From positions 1-64,000 of the forward strand of contig NZ_JAFJSY010000059.1 of NCBI RefSeq assembly GCF_019857225.1: DNA of 64,000 nt, read 5' to 3'. The notes beneath the pieces are model-generated. The model did no database searches, was not told the DNA's origin, and worked only from the letters and a program-made list of their open reading frames with translations. Origin of the DNA: Streptomyces plumbidurans (GTDB lineage: Bacteria > Actinomycetota > Actinomycetes > Streptomycetales > Streptomycetaceae). Position 1 is the first letter of the stretch, and each line of letters begins with the position of its first letter. The translations under genes were made by a program, and so were the position numbers. This document shows, one piece after another, positions 17,825-26,179 of the stretch.

Positions 17825-19054
17825 GTGACCATGGGGCGACTGTCACGCAGGACGTTCGCACTGGCCGCGCTCGCGACGCTGGCGGCGGCGCCGGACGCGA
17901 GCGCCGTACCGCGCGGCCGGCACGCGAGCGGCGAGATGCGCGGCATGTGGGTGGCCACCGTCGGGAACCGGGACTGGCCCTCCCGTCCGGGTCTCTCGGC
18001 GGCCCAGCAGCACGCGGAGCTGGTCGGACACCTCGACCTTGCGGTCCGCGACCGCCTCAACGCCGTGATGTTCCAGGTGCGTCCGACGGCCGACGCGCTG
18101 TGGCCCTCGCCGTACGAGCCGTGGTCGGAGTACCTCACCGGGACCCAGGGCCGGGACCCGGGCTGGAACCCGCTGCGGACGGCGGTCGCGGAGGCGCACG
18201 CCCGGGGACTCGAACTGCACGCCTGGTTCAACCCGTACCGCGTCGCGCTCCACACCGACCTGACGCGGCTCGCCGCCTCGCACCCCGCGCGCAGACACCC
18301 CGACTGGGTGGTGCCGTACGGCGGGAAGCTCTACTACAACCCGGGACTGCCCGAGGTCCGCGCCTTCGTGCAGGAGGCGATGCTCGACGCGGTGCGCAAG
18401 TACCCCGTGGACGCCGTGCACTTCGACGACTACTTCTACCCGTATCCCGTGGCCGGCCAGACCTTCGACGACGACGAGGCGTACGACCGATACGGCTCCG
18501 GCTTTGCGGACCGGGCCGCCTGGCGCCGCGACAACATCGACCGGTTGGTGCGGGAGATGGCCGTGCGCATCAAACTGACCCGCCCCGGCACGCGCTTCGG
18601 CATCAGCCCCTTCGGGGTGTGGCGCAACGCCGCGACGGACCCGCTCGGCTCGGACACGACGGCGGGTGTGCAGACGTACGACGACCTGCACGCGGACACC
18701 CGGAAATGGGTGCGGGAGAACTGGATCGACTACATCGCGCCGCAGATCTACTGGAACATCGGCTTCGCCGCCGCCGACTACGCCAAGCTGCTGCCCTGGT
18801 GGGCACAGGTCGCGCGGGGCAGTGGCACCCGGCTGTACGTGGGGGAGGCGCTGTACAAGGCGGGCGACCCGGCACAGCCCGCCGCCTGGCAGGACCCCGC
18901 CGAACTCTCCCGGCACCTCACCCTGGCGAAGAAGTACCCGCAGGCGCGCGGGCACATCTTCTTCGCCGCCACGGACGTGGCGACGGACCGGATCGGGGCG
19001 ATGGCACGGGTCGTCGCCGACCACTACCGGCAGCCGGCGAGGCCCCCACGCTGA
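17825..19054 (+). CDS. Secreted glycoside hydrolase-like protein (GHL10/DUF187)
   Basis: 409 residues. A twin-arginine-like signal (GRLSRRTFALAALATLAAAP) is present. The GTG at 17825 or the ATG at 17831 could start it. The mature domain matches the GHL10 TIM-barrel family: EMRGMWVATVGNRDWPS, LNAVMFQVRPTADALW, HAWFNPYRVALH, VHFDDYFYPYP and YIAPQIYWNIGF. Such proteins resemble carbohydrate hydrolases and probably act on cell-wall or environmental polysaccharide, but the substrate is unknown. Confidence 0.88.
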   Translation: MTMGRLSRRTFALAALATLAAAPDASAVPRGRHASGEMRGMWVATVGNRDWPSRPGLSAAQQHAELVGHLDLAVRDRLNAVMFQVRPTADALWPSPYEPWSEYLTGTQGRDPGWNPLRTAVAEAHARGLELHAWFNPYRVALHTDLTRLAASHPARRHPDWVVPYGGKLYYNPGLPEVRAFVQEAMLDAVRKYPVDAVHFDDYFYPYPVAGQTFDDDEAYDRYGSGFADRAAWRRDNIDRLVREMAVRIKLTRPGTRFGISPFGVWRNAATDPLGSDTTAGVQTYDDLHADTRKWVRENWIDYIAPQIYWNIGFAAADYAKLLPWWAQVARGSGTRLYVGEALYKAGDPAQPAAWQDPAELSRHLTLAKKYPQARGHIFFAATDVATDRIGAMARVVADHYRQPARPPR

Positions 19055-19072
19055 CGGATCGACCGCGCGATG

Positions 19073-19267
19073 CTAGTGCTGCGTCTCCTTGTGGCGGATC
19101 TCGGTGTCGGGGCCCGGGGAGCACACGCCCACATGCCCGTCCTCGAAGCGGACGCGGAACGGAGGGTTGCCCTTGGTGCCCAGGACTTCGACGATCTCGC
19201 CGACCTTGTCTTGCTGTCCGACCACCCTGCCGTGCTGGACAAGCTGGTCGCCCACGGTTGCCTGCAT
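19073..19267 (-). CDS. DUF1918 domain-containing protein
   Basis: 64 residues (MQATVGDQLVQHGRVVGQQD...), a full-length match to the small beta-rich DUF1918 family common in actinobacteria. ATG at 19267 follows GAGGAGG. The function is unknown. Confidence 0.88.
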   Translation of the reverse strand: MQATVGDQLVQHGRVVGQQDKVGEIVEVLGTKGNPPFRVRFEDGHVGVCSPGPDTEIRHKETQH

Positions 19268-19361
19268 GTGTGGCGCCTCCTCACCGATGTGCGGGAGCAG
19301 CGGTCCGTGGCCCTGAGTCTACGGCGCAGGGCCGGGGTTGGGACCGGCGCGTGCACGCCGC

Positions 19362-20282
19362 TCAGCCCCGCGCCCGCTGGGTGACGGCGATGCACACGAG
19401 GACCGCCGCGGCCGTCAGCGGTGCGGCGGCCGTCAGGTGCTCACCCAGCAGCAGCACCGACCACACCAGTGTGAGCAGCGGCTGCGCCAACTGCAACTGG
19501 CTGGCCTTGGGCACGCCGATGGCCGCCATACCCCGGTACCAGACGACCAGGCCGAGGAACTGCGAGCCCGCCGCGACCCACAGCAGTCCGGCCACACTGT
19601 GCGCGGTCAGCCGCACGGGCTCGTACGACAGGGCCAGCGCCGCGGCCGGCACGCTCAGCGGCAGACACAGCACCAGCGCCCAGCCGACGACCTGCCAGCC
19701 CGGCATGACCCGGGCCAGCCGGCCGCCCTCGGTGTAGCCGGCCGCGCACACCAGCAGCGCCGCGAAGAGGTACATGTCGGCGGTCGTCAGCGCGCCGCCG
19801 CTCTGCTGCACCGTGAAGGCGACGACGGCGGCCGCGCCCGCGAGGGCCGCCGTCCAGAAGGTGCGGGAGGGGCGGTTGCCCATGCGCAGGGCGGAGAGCA
19901 GGGCGGTCGTGAGCGGGAGCAGTCCGACCACGACGGCCGCGTGCGCGGTGGTGGACGTCTGGAGCGCGAGGGTGGTCAGCATCGGGAAGCCGACCACGAC
20001 ACCGGCGGCGACGACCGCGAGCCCCGGCCAGTAGCGGCGCTCGGGCACCCGGGCTCTGGTGGCCAGCAGACAGACGCCCGCGATGAGCGCGGCCAGGACA
20101 CTGCGCACGGCGACGAGCGCCCAGGGCCCGAAGCCCTCAAGGCCCCAGGCGGTGGCCGGGAAGGTGAGGGAGAAGGCGACGACGCCGAGGACGGCCTGGA
20201 GCGTGCCGGAGGCGGCGGGTCTCGCGGGCCGGGCGGTGACCGCTATCCGCTCCGTGGCAGTAGCGCTATTCTGTCCTGTCAT
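19362..20282 (-). CDS. EamA/DMT family transporter
   Basis: 306 residues with about ten hydrophobic segments in two EamA-like halves (LQAVLGVVAFSLTFPATAWG; VAGLLWVAAGSQFLGLVVWY). The predicted ATG (20282-20280) overlaps the start codon of the divergent MocR gene inside CATG. Divergent EamA exporters are typical targets of MocR regulators, often for amino acids or amines. The substrate is unknown. Confidence 0.87.
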   Translation of the reverse strand: MTGQNSATATERIAVTARPARPAASGTLQAVLGVVAFSLTFPATAWGLEGFGPWALVAVRSVLAALIAGVCLLATRARVPERRYWPGLAVVAAGVVVGFPMLTTLALQTSTTAHAAVVVGLLPLTTALLSALRMGNRPSRTFWTAALAGAAAVVAFTVQQSGGALTTADMYLFAALLVCAAGYTEGGRLARVMPGWQVVGWALVLCLPLSVPAAALALSYEPVRLTAHSVAGLLWVAAGSQFLGLVVWYRGMAAIGVPKASQLQLAQPLLTLVWSVLLLGEHLTAAAPLTAAAVLVCIAVTQRARG

Positions 20283-20293
20283 GCAACAGCGTA
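20267..20293. promoter_or_regulatory. Back-to-back leaderless promoter candidates
   Basis: Plus strand: TATTCT (20267-20272) ends eight bases before the MocR ATG. Minus strand: TACGCT (20293-20288) ends five bases before the transporter ATG. Both spacings fit transcripts starting at or beside the start codon. No Shine-Dalgarno sequence precedes either gene. Confidence 0.5.
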
Positions 20294-21720
20294 GCAGCGT
20301 CGGTGAACTGGCGACACAGCTGCGACGAGAGCTGGACCGCTACTCTCCCGGTGGAAAGCTCCCGTCCAGTCGCTCCCTCGTCGAACGGTTCCGCGTCAGC
20401 CCGGTGACCGTCTCGCGGGCCCTGGCCCAGCTCTCCGCCGAGGGCCTGGTGGTGACCCGGCCGGGAGCCGGAGCCTTCCGTGCCGAACCCCGCGCCACGA
20501 CCTCCGCGGTCGGTGACACCTCCTGGCAGGAGGTGGCGCTCAGCGCGGACGGCGCCGCCGACCTCGTACCGCGCACGGTGGACGCGTCGGGGGTGGTCGT
20601 CTCACTGACCGCGCCGCCGCCCGGGGTCGTCGAGTTCAACGGCGGCTATCTGCACCCGTCCCTGCAGCCCGAGCGGGCGATGGCGGCGGCGCTCGCCCGC
20701 GCCGGGCGGCGTCCCGGTGCCTGGGGCCGGCCGCCGCTGGAGGGGCTGCCGGAGCTGCGGGAGTGGTTCGCGCGGGGCATCGGCGGCGGGGTAACCGCGG
20801 CCGAGGTGCTGATCACCGCGGGCGGCCAGTCCGCGCTGACCACGGCCCTGCGCGCCGTGGCGGCGCCCGGCGCGCCCGTACTCGTCGAATCCCCCACCTA
20901 CCCCGGCATGCTGGCGATCGCGCGCTCGGCCGGTCTGCGCCCCGTCCCCGTGCCGGTGGACCCGGACGGCGTCCGGCCGTCCCTGCTCGCCGACGCGTTC
21001 CGCGCGACCGGGGCCCGGGTCTTCGTCTGCCAGCCCCTGTTCCAGAACCCGACGGGCGCGGTCCTTGCCGCGGACCGCCGCGCCGAGGTGCTGCGGATCG
21101 CCCGCGAGGCCGGTGCGTTCGTCGTCGAGGACGACTTCGTACGACGGCTGGTGCACGAGGACGCGGGTCCGCTGCCGAGCCCGCTCATGACCGACGACCC
21201 CGACGGCGTCGTGGTCCACGTCTGCTCCCTGACCAAGGCGACCTCGCCCAGCTTCCGGATCAGCGCGCTGGCCGCCCGCGGGCCGGTCCTGGAACGGCTG
21301 CGCGCCATCCAGGTCGTCGACACCTTCTTCGTCCCCCGGCCGCTGCAGGAGGCAGCCGTCGAACTCGTCGGATCCCCGGCCTGGCCCCGCCATCTCCGCA
21401 CGATCTCGGCCGAGTTGAAGGCCCGCCGCGACACGATGACGGCAGCCCTGCGGCTGAGCCTGCCCGAACTGACCCTGCCGCACGTCCCGTCGGGCGGCTA
21501 CCACCTCTGGCTCCGCCTCCCCGACGGCACCGACGACCTCACCTTCACCTCCGCCTCCCTGCGCGCGGGCGTCGCCATCACCCCGGGCCGCCCCTACTTC
21601 AGCGCCGAACCCCCGGCCGCCCACATCCGCCTCAGCTTCGCGGCGGTCGCGGGGACGGGTGAGATCACGGAGGGGGTAAGGCGGTTGCGGGCGGCCTGCG
21701 ACGAGGTGCTCGGGCGATGA
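20281..21720 (+). CDS. MocR family PLP-dependent transcriptional regulator
   Basis: 479 residues. GntR-type winged helix about 1-68 (SRSLVERFRVSPVTVSRALA) linked to an aminotransferase class I fold (about 115-479). PLP Lys319 lies in HVCSLTKATSPSFRIS; also visible are LVESPTYPGM, FQNPTGAVLA and VEDDFVRRL. The ATG at 20281 overlaps the divergent transporter start. MocR proteins sense PLP or amines and typically control the adjacent transporter or enzyme, so regulation of the EamA gene is the natural inference. Confidence 0.92.
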   Translation: MQQRSSVGELATQLRRELDRYSPGGKLPSSRSLVERFRVSPVTVSRALAQLSAEGLVVTRPGAGAFRAEPRATTSAVGDTSWQEVALSADGAADLVPRTVDASGVVVSLTAPPPGVVEFNGGYLHPSLQPERAMAAALARAGRRPGAWGRPPLEGLPELREWFARGIGGGVTAAEVLITAGGQSALTTALRAVAAPGAPVLVESPTYPGMLAIARSAGLRPVPVPVDPDGVRPSLLADAFRATGARVFVCQPLFQNPTGAVLAADRRAEVLRIAREAGAFVVEDDFVRRLVHEDAGPLPSPLMTDDPDGVVVHVCSLTKATSPSFRISALAARGPVLERLRAIQVVDTFFVPRPLQEAAVELVGSPAWPRHLRTISAELKARRDTMTAALRLSLPELTLPHVPSGGYHLWLRLPDGTDDLTFTSASLRAGVAITPGRPYFSAEPPAAHIRLSFAAVAGTGEITEGVRRLRAACDEVLGR

Positions 21721-21773
21721 GCCACCGCGAAAACCGCTCGACGTTCCCTCCCCGGGCCTGCGAATCTCCGGTC

Positions 21774-22055
21774 ATGACCGACACGGTGAACCTTCCCTAG
21801 GGCTACGAGATCTCGACCGACCCCGAGCGCCTCGACGTCGACCGCTCCGTGCGCGGCAAGAAGATCGGGACCGCCCTGGTGGGCGCCGTACGCGATCACC
21901 TGGAGCCGTTCGGGCTGCGGCGCATCCTGCTGGCCACGCACGACGCCCACGGTGTGTACGAGAAGCTCGGGTTCCGGGAGCCGGCGAGGCCCGACCAGTG
22001 GATGGCGCTGGTGTTCCGAGCCGGCGGTTTGGGTGACATGTCCGCCAGGTCCTGA
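21774..22055 (+). pseudogene. GNAT acetyltransferase remnant
   Basis: An ATG at 21774 reads MTDTVNLP then a TAG stop (21798-21800). The same frame continues GYEISTDPERLDVDRSVRGK and ends EKLGFREPARPDQWMAL. In intact GNATs of this type roughly 60 residues separate LDVD from the acetyl-CoA loop (R-G-x-x-I-G-T-A-L). Here they are fused in frame, so the gene carries both a nonsense codon and an internal deletion. The remaining open part (from 21849, 68 residues) lacks half the fold and is unlikely to be functional. Confidence 0.75.
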
Positions 22056-22139
22056 CCGTGAAGTAAAGTCCTGGCCACCGTCGGTGACTCCGAGGCAATG
22101 CCCCTTGACCTGCGCACTTCTTCGTCACACCATCGCCGC

Positions 22140-22733
22140 ATGCAACTTAGGGTCACTTTCGTCGCGGCCGCACGCAGTTCCCCGCTGCTAGCCGAACGCT
22201 TCGAGGATCCCCGGCCGCTCGACCAGGCCGGATGGGACGAGGTGCAGCGCGTCGCGCATGACCTGATCCCGCTGGCCGCGGCCGAACTGCGCTACTGCTC
22301 GCCCACGCTGCGCAGCCGCGCCACCGGAGACGCCCTCGGCTACGCCCCGCTCGTCCAACTCGCCCTGCGTGACTGCGACATGGGCCGCTGGCGCGGGCTG
22401 ACCCTGGGCGAGGCGATGGCCCGTGAGCCGGAGGCCGTCGACGCCTGGCTCGCCGATCCGCGGGGCACTCCGCACGGCGGGGAGTCGTTGATCAGCTTCA
22501 TCACCAGGGTCGGCAACTGGCTCGACACCCGGCCCTTCGAGGACGGCGGCCGCATCGTCGCCGTGGCGGAGCCGTCCGTCGTCCGCGCGGCCCTCGTCTA
22601 CGTCCTGAAGGCACCGCCGTCCACCTACTGGAACATCGACGTCCGCCCCCTGTCGACCATCACCGTCACGGGTCACGAAGGCCGCTGGAACCTCCGCTTC
22701 GACGCGATACGGGCGCAGACGTCGAGCGCGTAG
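22140..22733 (+). CDS. Histidine-phosphatase-fold protein with degenerate active site
   Basis: 197 residues from the ATG at 22140 (MQLRVTFVAAARSSPLLAER); an ATG at 22098 is in frame. The layout follows the histidine phosphatase superfamily (CSPTLRSRATGDALG, LRDCDMGRWRGLTLGE, HGGESLISFITRV). However, the N-terminal RHG is replaced by AARSS and the second catalytic His region reads VAVAEPSVVRAAL. Catalysis by the usual phospho-histidine route therefore seems impossible. The function is unknown; a binding or chaperone role is possible. Confidence 0.72.
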   Translation: MQLRVTFVAAARSSPLLAERFEDPRPLDQAGWDEVQRVAHDLIPLAAAELRYCSPTLRSRATGDALGYAPLVQLALRDCDMGRWRGLTLGEAMAREPEAVDAWLADPRGTPHGGESLISFITRVGNWLDTRPFEDGGRIVAVAEPSVVRAALVYVLKAPPSTYWNIDVRPLSTITVTGHEGRWNLRFDAIRAQTSSA

Positions 22734-22743
22734 GCGCTCGGGC

Positions 22744-23187
22744 TCAGCGCTCCCGTTCGTACTCGGTGCTGAGCACCAAATCCTTCGCCGGTCCGCCCAC
22801 CCGCCACACGGTCCGCCAGTGGTCCGCGTCGCGGACGGTGAACTCGCCGCGGTAGAGGTCCGCCGCGCAGGGGTGGTCGGCGATGTGGTGGCCGGAGGCC
22901 AGGTCCAGGTCGTGGAAGGGGCGGCCGTCGGCGAAGCGGACGTCCGCGGTGCCGGGTGACGCCCCCGGCAGGAAGCGCAGGGTGCGCTCGGCGGGGCGGG
23001 AGACGCCCTGCCAGGTGAAGGTGCCGGACTCCTCGTGCAGCAGACCGCCCCCGTCGAGCGGACTGAAGGCGGTCGTCCCCTCGAACCGCCCCTCGCCCCC
23101 GCCCGCCAGATCCCGCACCCTCCGCTCGACGCGCCAACGCCCGGCCAGATGAGCCAGCACGTCCGGAACGGGCCAGAACTCACCCAT
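22744..23187 (-). CDS. DUF6314 family protein
   Basis: 147 residues, ATG at 23187 after GGAGG. The compact beta-rich sequence (LAHLAGRWRVERRVRDLAGG, GLLHEESGTFTWQG, FHDLDLASGHHIADHPC, GEFTVRDADHWRTVWRVGGP) matches the DUF6314 lipocalin-like family. The function is unknown. The upstream membrane gene stops two bases before it, so the two form an operon. Confidence 0.82.
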   Translation of the reverse strand: MGEFWPVPDVLAHLAGRWRVERRVRDLAGGGEGRFEGTTAFSPLDGGGLLHEESGTFTWQGVSRPAERTLRFLPGASPGTADVRFADGRPFHDLDLASGHHIADHPCAADLYRGEFTVRDADHWRTVWRVGGPAKDLVLSTEYERER

Positions 23188-23189
23188 AC

Positions 23190-23441
23190 TCAGAGCCTCC
23201 TGCGGCGACGGCGCAATGGGTCGGGGGAGCCGGTGGGGGTCCTGCGGTCGGCCTGGGCCCGGATCTCGTAGTGCGCCGCATGACTTGTCGTGCGGAATGC
23301 CTCCTCGTACGCCGCCAGTGCCCCGCTCAGTCCACCGCCGGCCGTGCCGCGCCGGCGGATCCGGCGGGCCAGCAGGGCGAAGGACAGCATGACGGCGGCC
23401 AGGAACCCGGACAGGGCGAGGTAGGGCAGCAGCGCACGCAT
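23190..23441 (-). CDS. Small membrane protein
   Basis: 83 residues. One N-terminal membrane segment (LPYLALSGFLAAVMLSFALL, about 5-24) precedes a basic, Ala-rich cytoplasmic tail ending in an Arg run. Not recognised. It stops two bases before the DUF6314 start, so the two are co-transcribed. Confidence 0.65.
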   Translation of the reverse strand: MRALLPYLALSGFLAAVMLSFALLARRIRRRGTAGGGLSGALAAYEEAFRTTSHAAHYEIRAQADRRTPTGSPDPLRRRRRRL

Positions 23442-23587
23442 GCCCCGACTTTAGCCCGGCGTTGCCGGTCCCATTGACGTGCTCACACCCCCTTCCCTAT
23501 CTTGCCGTTCGAAGTGTTGACCGCCGTCCGGTATATCGAACGACTGTCGTGAGCTGTGATCCCTTCCCCTCTGAGCCGCGGAGTGCC

Positions 23588-26113
23588 ATGTCACATTCCA
23601 CTCGCCGCACGCCCCGCACCCGGTTGAGACTCGGCCTCGGAGCCGGCGCCTTCCTCCTCGCCGCCGCCCTCGTCCCCGCTCCCGCCCACGCCGTCGACAG
23701 GGCAGACGGCACCGATGCCGCAGACGTCACCGACTACGCGATCACCGTCGACCCCGCCGCCAAGGGCGCGAAGATCGACGACACGATGTACGGCGTCTTC
23801 TTCGAGGACATCAACCGCGCAGCCGACGGCGGTCTGTACGCCGAGCTCGTACAGAACAGGTCCTTCGAGTACTCCACCGACGACAACACGTCGTACACGC
23901 CCCTGACCGCGTGGACCGTCGACGGCACCGCGCGGGTCGTCGACGACGACGGCCGGCTGAACGCCCGCAACCGCAACTACCTCTCCCTGAGCGCCGGTTC
24001 GGCCGTCACCAACGCGGGCTACAACACCGGCATCCGGGTCGAGAAGGGCAAGGCCTACGACTTCTCGGTCTGGGCCCGCGCCGAGAGCGGCACCTCGCTC
24101 ACGGTCTCGCTGCAGGACGCCGACGGCACACTGGCCACCGCCCGCCGGGTGGCCGTACGCAAGGGCGGCTGGGCGAAGTACAAGGCAGCCTTCACCGCCA
24201 CCCGCACCAGCTCGAACGGCCGCCTCACCGTGGCCACTTCGGCCGCGACCGCGCTCGACATGGCCTCCCTCTTCCCGCGCGACACCTACCGGCACGAGCC
24301 GAACGGCCTGCGCAAGGACCTCGCGGAGAAGATCGCCGCCCTGCATCCGGGCTTCGTCCGCTTCCCCGGCGGCTGTCTGGTCAACACCGGCTCCATGGAG
24401 GACTACAGCGCGGCCTCCGGCTACCAGCGCAAGCGCTCGTACCAGTGGAAGGACACCGTCGGCCCGGTCGAGACCCGCGCCACGAACGCCAACTTCTGGG
24501 GCTACAACCAGAGTTACGGCCTCGGCTACTACGAGTACTTCCGCTTCGCCGAGGACGTCGGCGCCATGCCGCTGCCCGTCGTCCCGGCCCTGGTCACCGG
24601 CTGCGGCCAGAACCAGGCCGTCGACGACGACGCGCTGCTCAAGCGGCACATCCAGGACACGCTCGACCTCATCGAGTTCGCCAACGGGCCGGTGACGTCG
24701 AAGTGGGGCAGGCTGCGCGCCCGGATGGGCCACGCCAAGCCCTTCCACCTCACCCACATCGAGGTCGGCAACGAGGAGAACCTGCCCGAGGAGTTCTTCG
24801 CCCGCTTCCAGCAGTTCCGCACCGCCATCGACGCCAAGTACCCCTACATGACGGTGATCTCCAACGCGGGCCCGGACGACTCCGGTTCGACCTTCGACAC
24901 GGCCTGGCAGCTCAACAAGGGCGCCAAGGTCGACATGGTCGACGAGCACTACTACAACAGCCCGCAGTGGTTCCTGCAGAACAACGACCGCTACGACTCC
25001 TACGACCGCGGCGGGCCCAAGGTCTTCCTCGGCGAGTACGCCTCCGGCGGCAACGCCTTCAAGAACGGCCTCGCAGAGGCGGCGTACATGACCGGCCTGG
25101 AACGCAACGCGGACGTCGTGAAACTCGCCTCGTACGCACCACTGTTCGCCAACGAGGACTACGTCCAGTGGCGCCCGGACATGGTGTGGTTCAACAACCA
25201 CGCCTCCTGGGAGTCGGCCGACTACGAGGTCCAGAAGCTGTTCATGACCAACGTCGGCGACCGGGTCGTGCCCTCGACCGCCACCGGCACCCCGTCACTG
25301 CTCGCCCCCATCAGCGGCGCCGTCGGCCTGTCCACCTGGGCCACCAGCGCCGCCTACGACGACGTGAAGGTGACGGACGCCGACGGGAACACGCTGCTCA
25401 GCGACGACTTCTCGGGTGGCGCCGCCCAGTGGACGCACACCGGCGGCGGCAGCTGGAGCATCCAGGACGGGCAGTACGTCCAGACGGACACTGCCGCCGA
25501 GAACACCATGGTCTCGGCCGGTGACCCGTCCTGGCACGACTACGACCTGCACGTGAAGGCCACCAAGCAGTCCGGCAAGGAGGGCTTCCTCGTCGCCTTC
25601 GGCGTCAAGGACACCGGGAACTACTACTGGTGGAACATCGGCGGCTGGAACAACACCCAGACCGCCGTCGAACAGGCCGTGGACGGCGGCAAGTCGACGC
25701 TGATCGCCAAGGCGGGCTCGGTCGAGACCGGGCGGGCCTACGACATCGACGTCAAGGTGCGCGGCCGGCAGGTCACCCTGTATCTCGACGGCCAGCAATG
25801 GGGCAGCTTCACCGACGACAAGCCGGCCGAGCCGTTCCGCCAGGTCGTCACCAGGGACGCACGGACCGGCGACCTGATCGTCAAGGTGGTCAACGCCCAG
25901 TCCTCGGGGGCCCGTACGGCGATCGACCTCGGCGGCGCGAAGGTCGCGCCGAAAGCCCGGGTGACGACGCTCGCCGCCGCTCCGGACGCGGTGAACACCG
26001 AGACGAGCACGCCCGTCGCCCCGGTGACGTCCACCTTCTCGGGGGTCGCGGACAGGTTCACGTACACCTTCCCGGCGAACTCGGTCACGTTCCTGCGGAT
26101 CAAGGAGAAGTAG
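23588..26113 (+). CDS. Secreted alpha-L-arabinofuranosidase (GH51) with accessory modules
   Basis: 841 residues from the ATG at 23588. A Sec-type signal (about 15-38, LGAGAFLLAAALVPAPAHA) precedes a short CBM4/9-like beta-sandwich insert (about 95-230) and the GH51 catalytic barrel. General acid/base Glu396 is in EVGNEENLPEEF and nucleophile Glu483 in VFLGEYASGG. A concanavalin-like domain (about 590-735, GNYYWWNIGGWNNTQTAVEQ) is inserted before the C-terminal beta domain. It releases arabinose from arabinoxylan or arabinan outside the cell. Confidence 0.93.
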   Translation: MSHSTRRTPRTRLRLGLGAGAFLLAAALVPAPAHAVDRADGTDAADVTDYAITVDPAAKGAKIDDTMYGVFFEDINRAADGGLYAELVQNRSFEYSTDDNTSYTPLTAWTVDGTARVVDDDGRLNARNRNYLSLSAGSAVTNAGYNTGIRVEKGKAYDFSVWARAESGTSLTVSLQDADGTLATARRVAVRKGGWAKYKAAFTATRTSSNGRLTVATSAATALDMASLFPRDTYRHEPNGLRKDLAEKIAALHPGFVRFPGGCLVNTGSMEDYSAASGYQRKRSYQWKDTVGPVETRATNANFWGYNQSYGLGYYEYFRFAEDVGAMPLPVVPALVTGCGQNQAVDDDALLKRHIQDTLDLIEFANGPVTSKWGRLRARMGHAKPFHLTHIEVGNEENLPEEFFARFQQFRTAIDAKYPYMTVISNAGPDDSGSTFDTAWQLNKGAKVDMVDEHYYNSPQWFLQNNDRYDSYDRGGPKVFLGEYASGGNAFKNGLAEAAYMTGLERNADVVKLASYAPLFANEDYVQWRPDMVWFNNHASWESADYEVQKLFMTNVGDRVVPSTATGTPSLLAPISGAVGLSTWATSAAYDDVKVTDADGNTLLSDDFSGGAAQWTHTGGGSWSIQDGQYVQTDTAAENTMVSAGDPSWHDYDLHVKATKQSGKEGFLVAFGVKDTGNYYWWNIGGWNNTQTAVEQAVDGGKSTLIAKAGSVETGRAYDIDVKVRGRQVTLYLDGQQWGSFTDDKPAEPFRQVVTRDARTGDLIVKVVNAQSSGARTAIDLGGAKVAPKARVTTLAAAPDAVNTETSTPVAPVTSTFSGVADRFTYTFPANSVTFLRIKEK

Positions 26114-26121
26114 CACCCGGC

Positions 26122-26164
26122 GTGGGCCGCCGTCCGGAAGACAGCAACAGCGGCGGCGGCCCAC
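26122..26164. terminator. Convergent terminator hairpin
   Basis: GTGGGCCGCCG (26122-26132) pairs with CGGCGGCCCAC (26154-26164) between the arabinofuranosidase and the cysteine desulfurase genes, which converge here. Confidence 0.7.
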
Positions 26165-26179
26165 ACCCGCGGGACACCC

